From CAYJPK01 sp964372035 (GTDB lineage Bacteria; Desulfobacterota; Desulfovibrionia; Desulfovibrionales; Desulfovibrionaceae), in assembly GCA_964372035.1 (NCBI GenBank), contig CAYJPK010000067.1:1-12035 (forward strand): 12,035 nucleotides of DNA. Reading direction: 5' to 3'. The translations under genes and the position numbers were made by a program. Below are positions 5,879 to 12,035 of the stretch, one piece after another; the stretch's first letter is position 1; each line of letters begins with the position of its first letter. The notes below the pieces were generated by a model. It was not told the origin of the DNA. It saw nothing but the letters and a program-made list of their open reading frames with translations, and made no database searches.

Positions 5879-5908
5879 TTGCAAATTCTTGCACTAGTCT
5901 TATATTAT
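5879..5908 (+). promoter_or_regulatory. Candidate promoter of the tig-clpP-clpX operon
   Basis: TTGCAA (5879-5884) is followed 18 bases later by TATTAT (5903-5908, five of six), or 16 bases later by TATATT (5901-5906). The -35 matches at only four positions. It would give a leader of about 160 nt containing the 6003-6031 inverted repeat. Other AT-rich -10 look-alikes nearby make this tentative. Confidence 0.4.
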
Positions 5909-6002
5909 CTTAATGCAATGCAGATTTTGCAGTGGCAAAAATAAAATTTTACAATGTAATTATTTGAAATATTTACATTTAACAGCATTAAAAATAAAAA
6001 CT

Positions 6003-6031
6003 AACTATAAAATTATAAAACATTTATAGTT
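6003..6031. repeat. 9-bp inverted repeat in the tig leader, operator- or hairpin-like
   Basis: AACTATAAA (6003-6011) and TTTATAGTT (6023-6031) are perfect inverted copies separated by 11 bases, ending 42 bases before the tig ATG. It could be a repressor operator or an RNA stem in the leader. Its composition is AT-rich, so chance cannot be excluded. Confidence 0.45.
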
Positions 6032-6073
6032 GTAATGAAAAATAATAAGGCTATATATTAAGGAGCATGAAAC

Positions 6074-7384
6074 ATGGATTTCATTATTGAAGAAATTTCA
6101 CCTGTTAAAAAATCAATCACAGTAAACGCAACTGCTGAAGAAGTAAACGCAAGCTTAAAAGCTGCTTTAAATTTTTACCGTAAAGACTTAGCTTTAGACG
6201 GCTTTCGCAAAGGCAAAGTACCTGCATCTATCGTTCAACGTCGTTTTGGCGATGAAATGAAAAACAAAGTGCTTGAAGACTTTCTTGGTGATCGTTTAGA
6301 AGTATTTTTACAAGAAAATGATATTGTTATGGTTTCACGCCCAGAATATAGCGAGTTGAAAGTTGAAGAAAATGAAGCTTTTACTTGCACAGTTAGCTTT
6401 GAAACAATGCCTAGTTTTGAAATCCCTGCTTATGCAGAGCTTGAAGTTGAACAAGACGCAAGCGATGTAAGCGAAGAAGAAGTAAATGAAATGATTACAC
6501 GCCTTTTAAGCAACATGGCTGAAGAAAATGTAATTGAAGAAGTTCGCGCACCTAAAGAGGGTGAAGCTGTAACTTTAGACTTTGCTGGCTTTGAAAATGG
6601 TGAAGCAATTGCTGATGTTAAAGGCGAACACTTCAATGTTGTTCTTGGCGAAAAGCAAGTTTTACCTGACTTTGAGCAACTCGTTTACAGCACAAAATTA
6701 GGTGAAGAAAACGAAGGAAAAGTAACTTTCCCTGATGATTATGGTCATGCTGGTTTGGCTGGTAAGACTATTGATATGAAAATTAAATTAGGCGCAATTC
6801 GTGAGCGCAAATTACCAGCTCTTGATGAAGAATTTGCTGGAAAAATGGGCTTAGAAAGCGTTGAGAAATTACAAGAAGCTATTAGCGAATCAATTAAGGG
6901 TCGTAAAGTTCAAGGTGTAAAAGCTAAAGCTCAACAAAAGCTTATGGATATGCTCATTGAAAAAGTTGATTTTGAACTTCCTGAAACAATGGTTAAACAA
7001 CGTGAAGAGCGTATCCTAGGTGATGCTCGTGTTCGCATGGCACAATATGGTGACTTAACCCTTGAAGAAAAAACCGACAAAGCAAAAGAAGTAAATGATG
7101 CTATCGAAGAAATGCGTCCAGGTGCTAGAAAAGACGCTGAATTATTCACAAAAATGCACATTTTACTTTTAACAATCGCACGCAAAGAAAATATTAGTGC
7201 AACTGACCAAGAAGCAGATATGCAATTATATCAAATGGCTATGCAACAAGGTCAAGACTTCACTAAAGTTCGTGACGCTTACATGCGCTCAGGTCTTATG
7301 GGTGAACTTAAAGAAAGAATTATTGCTGATAAAGCAATGAGCTTAATTTATGATAAAGCAAAAGTAGTTGAAGCTAACGCTTAA
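6074..7384 (+). CDS. tig: Trigger factor, ribosome-associated chaperone
   Basis: This 436-residue cytosolic chaperone binds at the ribosomal exit tunnel and shields nascent chains; its central domain has FKBP-type peptidyl-prolyl isomerase activity in the family. The N-terminal domain (about 1-115) carries the ribosome-docking signature GFRKGKVP at 43-50. The FKBP-like domain spans about 150-240, starting near GEAVTLDFAGF, and the helical C-terminal chaperone arms run from about 255 to the end. Length is close to the 432 of E. coli, and no part is missing. AAGGAG (6060-6065) lies 8 bases before the ATG, a strong ribosome site suited to an abundant protein. clpP follows after 11 bases and clpX after it, so folding and ClpXP degradation are probably co-transcribed. 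Confidence 0.96.
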   Translation: MDFIIEEISPVKKSITVNATAEEVNASLKAALNFYRKDLALDGFRKGKVPASIVQRRFGDEMKNKVLEDFLGDRLEVFLQENDIVMVSRPEYSELKVEENEAFTCTVSFETMPSFEIPAYAELEVEQDASDVSEEEVNEMITRLLSNMAEENVIEEVRAPKEGEAVTLDFAGFENGEAIADVKGEHFNVVLGEKQVLPDFEQLVYSTKLGEENEGKVTFPDDYGHAGLAGKTIDMKIKLGAIRERKLPALDEEFAGKMGLESVEKLQEAISESIKGRKVQGVKAKAQQKLMDMLIEKVDFELPETMVKQREERILGDARVRMAQYGDLTLEEKTDKAKEVNDAIEEMRPGARKDAELFTKMHILLLTIARKENISATDQEADMQLYQMAMQQGQDFTKVRDAYMRSGLMGELKERIIADKAMSLIYDKAKVVEANA

Positions 7385-7395
7385 GCGGAGAAATA

Positions 7396-8013
7396 ATGCA
7401 AGATACTATATATGATATGACTGTACCTATTGTTGTTGAAACAAGTGGTCGTTCAGAAAGAGCATATGATATTTATTCACGCCTTCTAAAAGATCGTATT
7501 GTTCTTTTAGGAACTGCTGTTGATGATAATATTGCATCTTTAATTTGTGCTCAACTCTTATTTTTGGAATCACAAGACCCAGAAAAAGAAATATATATGT
7601 ATATAAATAGCCCTGGCGGTTCTGTAACCGCCGGTATGGCTATTTATGATACAATGCAGTATATTACATCACCGGTGCATACCGTTTGCATGGGCAGAGC
7701 TGCTAGTATGGGTGCATTTTTACTTGCAGCTGGTGAACAAGGTTGTCGTTATGCGCTTCCTAACAGCCAAGTAATGATACACCAACCTTTAGGTGGTTAT
7801 AGAGGTCAGGCAACTGATATTGAAATCCATACTAAAGAAATTTTAAGAATGAAACGTAGATTAAACGAGCTCTTAGCGCAAAATACAAAGCAAGATTATG
7901 AAAAACTCTGTATTGACACAGAACGTGATTATTTCATGACTGCTGATGAAGCTAAGGAATACGGTTTAGTTGACCGTGTATTAGTTTCAAGAGCGGACTT
8001 AATTCAAGCTTAA
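7396..8013 (+). CDS. clpP: ATP-dependent Clp protease proteolytic subunit
   Basis: This 205-residue serine peptidase assembles as a double heptamer that degrades proteins fed by ClpX (or ClpA). The catalytic triad is S104 in GRAASMGAF, H129 in MIHQPLGG and D178 in TERDYFM, with the same spacing as the E. coli triad. The oxyanion/substrate strand NSPGGSV is at 71-77. A short N-terminal propeptide is likely removed by self-processing, as in most ClpPs. GGAG (7387-7390) precedes the ATG by 5 bases, only 11 bases after the tig stop. clpX follows 16 bases downstream, giving the chaperone, peptidase and unfoldase from one message. No odd features. Confidence 0.97.
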   Translation: MQDTIYDMTVPIVVETSGRSERAYDIYSRLLKDRIVLLGTAVDDNIASLICAQLLFLESQDPEKEIYMYINSPGGSVTAGMAIYDTMQYITSPVHTVCMGRAASMGAFLLAAGEQGCRYALPNSQVMIHQPLGGYRGQATDIEIHTKEILRMKRRLNELLAQNTKQDYEKLCIDTERDYFMTADEAKEYGLVDRVLVSRADLIQA

Positions 8014-8029
8014 GAGCTAAGGTGATATT

Positions 8030-9292
8030 ATGGATTATAACAACAATGATACCGATAGCTTAAAATGCTCTTTTTGCGGTAAAGATGAAAATCAAGCTGA
8101 GCATTTTGTAGTTAAAGACGGTGTTTCTATATGTGATGAATGCGTTAGAACTTGCAATGAAATTATTTCAAACCAAAAACTTGAAGAAGTGCAAGAAGAT
8201 GCAAAGCTTTTATCTCCTCAGGAATTAAAAGCATCTCTTGATGAATATGTTATTGGTCAAGAAGAGGCTAAAAAGATTTTAGCTGTTGCAGTGCATAATC
8301 ACTATAAACGTGTTTTCTATGCTGATACACTTGGCGATGATCAAGATGTAGAGCTTGAAAAAAGTAATATTTTGCTGCTTGGTCCATCAGGTAGTGGTAA
8401 AACTTTGCTCGCTAAAACTTTAGCTAGAGTTTTACATGTTCCATTTGCAATTGCTGATGCTACAACCTTAACAGAAGCTGGCTATGTTGGCGAAGATGTT
8501 GAAAACATTTTAGTGCAACTATTGCAAAATGCTGATTATAGCATTGAAGATGCAAGCCGTGGAATTATCTATATTGATGAAATTGATAAAATTTCACGTA
8601 AGGGTGATGGTCCATCAATTACACGTGATGTTTCTGGTGAAGGTGTTCAACAAGCACTGCTCAAAATCATTGAAGGTACTGAAGCTAATATTCCACCAAA
8701 AGGTGGACGTAAGCACCCACAGCAAGAATTTATTCGCATGAATACTTCTAATATTCTGTTTATTCTTGGTGGTGCCTTTATTGGTTTAGATAAAATTGTT
8801 GAATCTCGTGTTCGTGGTGGCTCAATGGGCTTTGGCGCTAAAGTTAGCTCTAAAAAAGATACACCTTTAGGTCAATTACTTGAAGATGTGCATCCAAATG
8901 ACTTAGTGCAATTTGGCTTAATTCCTGAATTTATTGGTCGTATTCCTGTTATTACACATGTAGACGAACTTGGAAAAGATGACTTAATTCGTATCTTAAC
9001 AGAGCCAAAAAATGCACTTGTTCGCCAGTATCAACGCTTATTTGAACTTGATGGTGTTAAATTACACTTTACTCAAGATTTATTAGAGGCAATCGCAGGA
9101 AAAGCAATTGAGCGTAAAACTGGTGCAAGAGGTCTTCGTAATGTTATGGAAAAAATGATGCTTAACATTATGTATGAAATACCGACCTTAAAAAATGTTA
9201 AAGAATGTATTATTAATGAAGCTGTTTTAAATAGTAATGCTGAACCTGTTTACATCTATAAAGATGAAAGCGACCAAAAAATAGCATCTTAG
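8030..9292 (+). CDS. clpX: ClpX, ATP-dependent unfoldase of ClpXP
   Basis: This 420-residue AAA+ hexamer recognises tagged substrates, unfolds them and threads them into ClpP. The N-terminal zinc-binding domain has C13, C16, C35 and C38 (CSFC, CDEC). Walker A is GPSGSGKT (118-125), the pore-1 loop GYVGED (151-156), Walker B IIYIDEIDK (179-187) and the RKH loop GGRKHP (225-230). The ClpP-docking tripeptide is MGF (266-268), where E. coli has IGF. Sensor II is GARGLR (365-370). Length is near the E. coli 424. AAGGTGA (8019-8025) provides the ribosome site. A strong terminator begins 12 bases after the stop, closing the tig-clpP-clpX unit. Confidence 0.97.
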   Translation: MDYNNNDTDSLKCSFCGKDENQAEHFVVKDGVSICDECVRTCNEIISNQKLEEVQEDAKLLSPQELKASLDEYVIGQEEAKKILAVAVHNHYKRVFYADTLGDDQDVELEKSNILLLGPSGSGKTLLAKTLARVLHVPFAIADATTLTEAGYVGEDVENILVQLLQNADYSIEDASRGIIYIDEIDKISRKGDGPSITRDVSGEGVQQALLKIIEGTEANIPPKGGRKHPQQEFIRMNTSNILFILGGAFIGLDKIVESRVRGGSMGFGAKVSSKKDTPLGQLLEDVHPNDLVQFGLIPEFIGRIPVITHVDELGKDDLIRILTEPKNALVRQYQRLFELDGVKLHFTQDLLEAIAGKAIERKTGARGLRNVMEKMMLNIMYEIPTLKNVKECIINEAVLNSNAEPVYIYKDESDQKIAS

Positions 9293-9303
9293 TATATTAT
9301 TAT

Positions 9304-9358
9304 AATACCTTACTGTTAAATTGTTACTCTTGTTCAGTTTAACAGTAAAGTATTTTTT
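9304..9358 (+). terminator. Intrinsic terminator after clpX
   Basis: The 11-base arm TTACTGTTAAA (9310-9320) pairs perfectly with TTTAACAGTAA (9338-9348). Past one mismatch, AATAC (9304-9308) continues the stem with GTATT (9350-9354). A run of six T occupies 9353-9358. The 17-nt loop is rather large. It separates clpX from lon transcription. Confidence 0.75.
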
Positions 9359-9367
9359 GTTTATAGC
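9339..9367 (+). promoter_or_regulatory. Candidate lon promoter overlapping the clpX terminator
   Basis: TTAACA (9339-9344, five of six) and TATAGC (9362-9367, four of six) are 17 bases apart. The -35 lies inside the right arm of the clpX terminator. The predicted start near 9374 falls on the inverted repeat 9370-9392. It is the best candidate in the short clpX-lon spacer but is moderate in quality. Confidence 0.35.
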
Positions 9368-9369
9368 GA

Positions 9370-9392
9370 TTAAAATGTCTTTAGTATTTTAA
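9370..9392. promoter_or_regulatory. 7-N9-7 inverted repeat upstream of lon, possible operator
   Basis: TTAAAAT (9370-9376) and ATTTTAA (9386-9392) are perfect inverted arms with a 9-base spacer, just downstream of the candidate -10. The geometry resembles an operator such as CIRCE (9-N9-9), but the sequence is not CIRCE. A second, overlapping stem, GTCTT/AAGAC (9377-9381/9391-9395), is also possible. Confidence 0.35.
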
Positions 9393-9400
9393 GACTTTAC

Positions 9401-9416
9401 GGAGTAATTTTTTTTT
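9401..9416 (+). promoter_or_regulatory. lon ribosome-binding site with long poly-T spacer
   Basis: GGAG (9401-9404) is 12 bases from the ATG at 9417, longer than the usual 5-9, and the last nine bases are all T. No closer Shine-Dalgarno exists, and the next in-frame ATG (codon 21) lies inside the conserved Lon N-terminal domain, so 9417 is the best start. The spacing may lower translation. Confidence 0.6.
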
Positions 9417-11903
9417 ATGTCACATTTTGATGATTTGCCGCACGATCTAGCCACTGATAGTTTTGAAATACCACTTATGCCACTTCGTGAGGTGGTGATT
9501 TTTCCTCATACTATCATGCCACTTTTTGTTGGAAGACCGGCATCAATTAAAGCAATTGAAGAAGCTGTTGCTAATTATGGTAAAAAGATCTGCCTAATCA
9601 CTCAAAAAGAACCTGACATTGAACGCCCTACTATTGATGGCTTATATAGCATGGGTGTAATAAGTAAAATATTGCAAGTACTTCGCCTGCCTGATGGCAC
9701 AATCAAAGTTCTATTTGAAGGAATTTCGCGTGTTTCATGGGGAAAAATTTCAGATGACGACCCTTTTGGTGAAGAAACTTATCCTAAGGTATTAATCAAA
9801 CCTTTACATATTCCTAATGATTTTTCTCTCGAGGGTGAGGCACTTGTTCGCACGGTAAAAGAAAGCATTGATGAGTATGGAAGAGTTAATAAAAAAATCA
9901 CTCCAGAAGCCTTAGCCGTTTTGTCAGGTGTTCGCGAGCCAGGACGCTTAGCTGATACTCTAATTCCACATTTAAAAACTGAATATTCACTTAAGCAAGA
10001 AATCTTAGAAATATTTGATCCGCTTGAAAGGCTTGAACGAGTTTACTCAATTTTATCAAGTGAAATTGAAGTTTCTATGATAGAGAAAAAGATAAAAACA
10101 CGTGTGAAAACTCAAATGGAGAGTAATCAGCGTGAGTATTATCTTAATGAGCAAGTTAAGGCAATTTATAAAGAAATGGGGCATGAAGATGATCCTAAAT
10201 CTGAATTAAAAGATCTTGAAATAAAATTAAATGAAAAGAATTTAACTGAAGAAGCAAGAGAAAAAACTAAGCGTGAACTTAAAAAACTTCGCCAAACTCC
10301 ACCCTCTTCGCCGGAATATAATGTTGTTCGTAACTATATTGATTGGATTATTGATTTACCATGGGCAACTTATAAAGATACAAATTTAGATATAAATCAT
10401 GCTCGTGATATTTTAGATTCTGACCACTTTGCAATGGATAAACCAAAGGAAAGAATTTTAGAATATTTAGCTGTGCAAAAACTTACTAATTCTTTGCGTG
10501 GTCCTATCTTATGCTTTGTTGGACCTCCTGGAGTTGGCAAAACTTCACTTGCAAAGTCTGTTGCTCGTGCAACTGGTCGTGAATTTGTGCGCATTTCACT
10601 TGGTGGAGTGCGTGATGAAGCTGAAATACGTGGTCATAGACGTACGTATATTGGAGCAATGCCAGGTAAAATCATTACTGCAATAAAAAAAGCAAAATAT
10701 AATAATCCATTATTTTGCTTAGATGAAATTGATAAAATGAGTTCTGATTTTCGTGGTGATCCCGCAGCAGCTCTTTTAGAAGTCTTAGATCCAGAGCAAA
10801 ACTCTACTTTTAATGATCACTATCTTGATTTAGATTACGATTTGTCAAAAGTATTTTTCATTACAACAGCAAACTCTTTACAGTCTATCCCAGGTCCGCT
10901 TCGTGATAGAATGGAAATCATTCAATTATCCGGCTATCTGGAAGTTGAAAAAATTAAGATTGCTTTGAATTATTTAATTCCTCGTCAATTAGAAGAGCAT
11001 GGTATTAAACCCGAAAATATGAATATTTCAGACAATGCCTTAGTTGATGTTATTCACTCATATACTGCTGAATCTGGAGTTCGTAATTTAGAGCGTCAAG
11101 TGGCAGCTCTTTGCCGCAAAACTGCTATTAAATTAGTCGAAAAAGACGATACTTCCGCTTGTATTAATATTACAAAGCAGAACTTGCATAATTTCTTGGG
11201 CATTAAAAAATATCGTTATGGTGAAAAGGAAGAAGAGTCACAAGTTGGCGTTTGTACTGGTCTTGCTTATACTGAGCGTGGTGGTGCTTTATTAGTAGTT
11301 GAAAATGCAATTATGCCTGGTCAAGGAAAAATTGTTATTACTGGTTCATTAGGTGATGTAATGAAAGAATCAGCTCAAGCGGCTTTTTCATATATTCGCT
11401 CACGCTCTGAATTGTTTAATTTACATCGTGATTTTCATAAAGAGCTTGATATTCACATTCACGTTCCAGAAGGCGCAACACCAAAAGACGGACCTTCTGC
11501 CGGTATTACAATAACAACTGCGATTGCCTCTACCCTACTTGGTGTTCCAATTCGTAATGATGTTGCAATGACCGGTGAGGTTACCCTTCGTGGTCGAGTT
11601 CTTCCAATTGGAGGATTGCGTGAAAAATTACTAGCCGCAAAACGTGGTAGCATTAAAACTGTTCTTATTCCTGCTGATAATGAAAAAGATTTAAAAGAGG
11701 TTCCAGACGAAATCTTGAAATCTTTGGAAATTATTTTAGTAAAAAATGTAGATGAAGTTTTGCCAATTGCTTTAAATATGTCAAATAACGAATTATTTAA
11801 AGGACGCATAAGAAGTACAGATTTTTTAAATTCTTTGCGTGAAGGCAATAAATCAAAAGATCAAAAAGAAAGCAAAGATAATAAAGAGATTAAAGATAAA
11901 TAA
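9417..11903 (+). CDS. lon: ATP-dependent Lon protease
   Basis: This 828-residue cytosolic AAA+ serine protease (LonA type) degrades misfolded and selected regulatory proteins. The N-terminal substrate-binding LAN domain spans about 15-215, beginning with IPLMPLREVVIFPH. A helical linker follows, including YYLNEQVKAIYKEMG (241-255). The AAA+ module has Walker A GPPGVGKT (369-376) and Walker B LFCLDEIDK (432-440). The C-terminal peptidase has S694 in PKDGPSAG and K737 in REKLLAAKR, the Ser-Lys dyad. E. coli Lon is 784 residues; the excess is partly a charged, low-complexity tail (about 811-828) of Lys, Asp, Glu, Ser and Asn beyond the catalytic domain. lon sits behind its own terminator and leader, so it is probably regulated separately from tig-clpP-clpX. 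Confidence 0.97.
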   Translation: MSHFDDLPHDLATDSFEIPLMPLREVVIFPHTIMPLFVGRPASIKAIEEAVANYGKKICLITQKEPDIERPTIDGLYSMGVISKILQVLRLPDGTIKVLFEGISRVSWGKISDDDPFGEETYPKVLIKPLHIPNDFSLEGEALVRTVKESIDEYGRVNKKITPEALAVLSGVREPGRLADTLIPHLKTEYSLKQEILEIFDPLERLERVYSILSSEIEVSMIEKKIKTRVKTQMESNQREYYLNEQVKAIYKEMGHEDDPKSELKDLEIKLNEKNLTEEAREKTKRELKKLRQTPPSSPEYNVVRNYIDWIIDLPWATYKDTNLDINHARDILDSDHFAMDKPKERILEYLAVQKLTNSLRGPILCFVGPPGVGKTSLAKSVARATGREFVRISLGGVRDEAEIRGHRRTYIGAMPGKIITAIKKAKYNNPLFCLDEIDKMSSDFRGDPAAALLEVLDPEQNSTFNDHYLDLDYDLSKVFFITTANSLQSIPGPLRDRMEIIQLSGYLEVEKIKIALNYLIPRQLEEHGIKPENMNISDNALVDVIHSYTAESGVRNLERQVAALCRKTAIKLVEKDDTSACINITKQNLHNFLGIKKYRYGEKEEESQVGVCTGLAYTERGGALLVVENAIMPGQGKIVITGSLGDVMKESAQAAFSYIRSRSELFNLHRDFHKELDIHIHVPEGATPKDGPSAGITITTAIASTLLGVPIRNDVAMTGEVTLRGRVLPIGGLREKLLAAKRGSIKTVLIPADNEKDLKEVPDEILKSLEIILVKNVDEVLPIALNMSNNELFKGRIRSTDFLNSLREGNKSKDQKESKDNKEIKDK

Positions 11904-11926
11904 AGCTTTTCTTGATATACAAAAAT

Positions 11927-11966
11927 AAAATCCGTTTAATAAAATTAATATTGAACGGATTTTTTT
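11927..11966 (+). terminator. Intrinsic terminator of lon
   Basis: AAAATCCGTTTAAT (11927-11940) pairs with ATTGAACGGATTTT (11950-11963) with one U-G pair and a 9-nt loop. T continues to 11966. It begins 24 bases after the lon stop. The A-rich 5' flank means it could also stop transcription arriving from the right. Confidence 0.85.
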
Positions 11967-11976
11967 ATTTTGTTGT

Positions 11977-12034
11977 AGCTGAAAAAGTTATTTTCAATGT
12001 TTTTTTCATGCGACATAGCCACGCAAGCACCGCT
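11977..12034 (-). repeat. Dispersed intergenic repeat, copy C (inverted)
   Basis: Read on the minus strand, this matches 214-270 along its whole length: AGCGgTGCtTGCGTGGCT, then the 27-nt core (complement of 11981-12007) and AGCT. There are about ten differences including one inserted base. Unlike copies A and B, core pairing is weaker because three central positions no longer pair. It begins 10 bases after the lon terminator T-run and may continue past the window. Confidence 0.75.
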
Positions 12035-12035
12035 A

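Larger units (their letters stand above)
5763..6073 (+). other. Intergenic region before tig, no gene
   Basis: This 311-bp spacer is very AT-rich and has no credible open frame. It holds a weak terminator hairpin for the kinase gene, a candidate promoter near 5879-5908, a 9-bp inverted repeat at 6003-6031 and the tig Shine-Dalgarno AAGGAG (6060-6065). I found no CIRCE element (TTAGCACTC-N9-GAGTGCTAA) and no convincing sigma-32-type -10 (CCCCAT). Confidence 0.6.

Noticed and set aside
5763..6073. CIRCE or sigma-32 heat-shock control of tig
   Set aside because: No TTAGCACTC/GAGTGCTAA dyad and no CCCCAT-type -10 at suitable spacing were found.
9293..9416. lon as the fourth gene of one tig-clpP-clpX-lon operon
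   Set aside because: A 124-base gap with a strong hairpin and T-run makes separate transcription more likely, though some read-through cannot be excluded.
11459..11848. 129-codon minus-strand open frame inside lon
   Set aside because: It is antisense to the conserved Lon peptidase domain, with shadow-type Ser/Arg-rich composition and no start signals.

Overview
This window comes from an AT-rich bacterial chromosome, clearly well below 50% G+C. It carries a complete proteostasis locus in the order tig-clpP-clpX-lon. Upstream lie a HydN/HycB-type four-cluster ferredoxin, an HpcH/HpaI aldolase, a BON-domain lipoprotein and an NtrY-type membrane histidine kinase. The tig-clpP-clpX-lon order is widespread in Proteobacteria and their relatives. 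With the anaerobe-type polyferredoxin, it would fit a low-G+C member of the Desulfovibrionaceae/Desulfobacterota. That placement is inference; no marker here fixes the taxon. The lipobox protein implies a Gram-negative envelope.

Layout. Positions 1-760 hold no credible gene but are dense in repeats. There are two copies of a dispersed element with a 27-nt hairpin core (a third, inverted copy closes the window after lon), a 57-bp direct-repeat pair, a nested stem-loop at 332-416 and an imperfect palindrome of about 149 bp at 421-569. The second direct-repeat copy supplies the -35 hexamer of a candidate promoter for the first operon: the ferredoxin (761-1288) and, overlapping it by 4 bases, a small protein (1285-1833) that looks like a papain/C39-fold cysteine peptidase. 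A large nested hairpin with A/T flanks (1946-2012) separates this operon from the convergent aldolase gene (2027-2773, minus), which has its own good promoter.

Divergent from the aldolase, a lipoprotein with two BON domains (3016-3555) is followed after 2 bases by an NtrY-like histidine kinase (3558-5762). No response regulator is encoded in the window. An intergenic region of about 310 bases with a weak terminator, a candidate promoter and a 9-bp inverted repeat leads into tig, clpP and clpX, which are 11 and 16 bases apart and probably form one operon. A strong hairpin terminator follows clpX. lon then has its own leader with a candidate promoter, a small inverted repeat and an unusual run of nine T between Shine-Dalgarno and ATG. 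lon ends with an intrinsic terminator, immediately followed by the third dispersed-repeat copy.

Functionally, trigger factor folds nascent chains, ClpXP and Lon remove damaged or tagged proteins, and the BON lipoprotein and histidine kinase point to envelope maintenance and sensing. The ferredoxin operon is probably a redox module whose partner enzyme lies elsewhere. All full-length genes appear intact. I found no tRNA, rRNA, CRISPR array, transposase or phage gene. The most unusual material is the repeat-rich 5' region and the ferredoxin/cysteine-peptidase-like pair.
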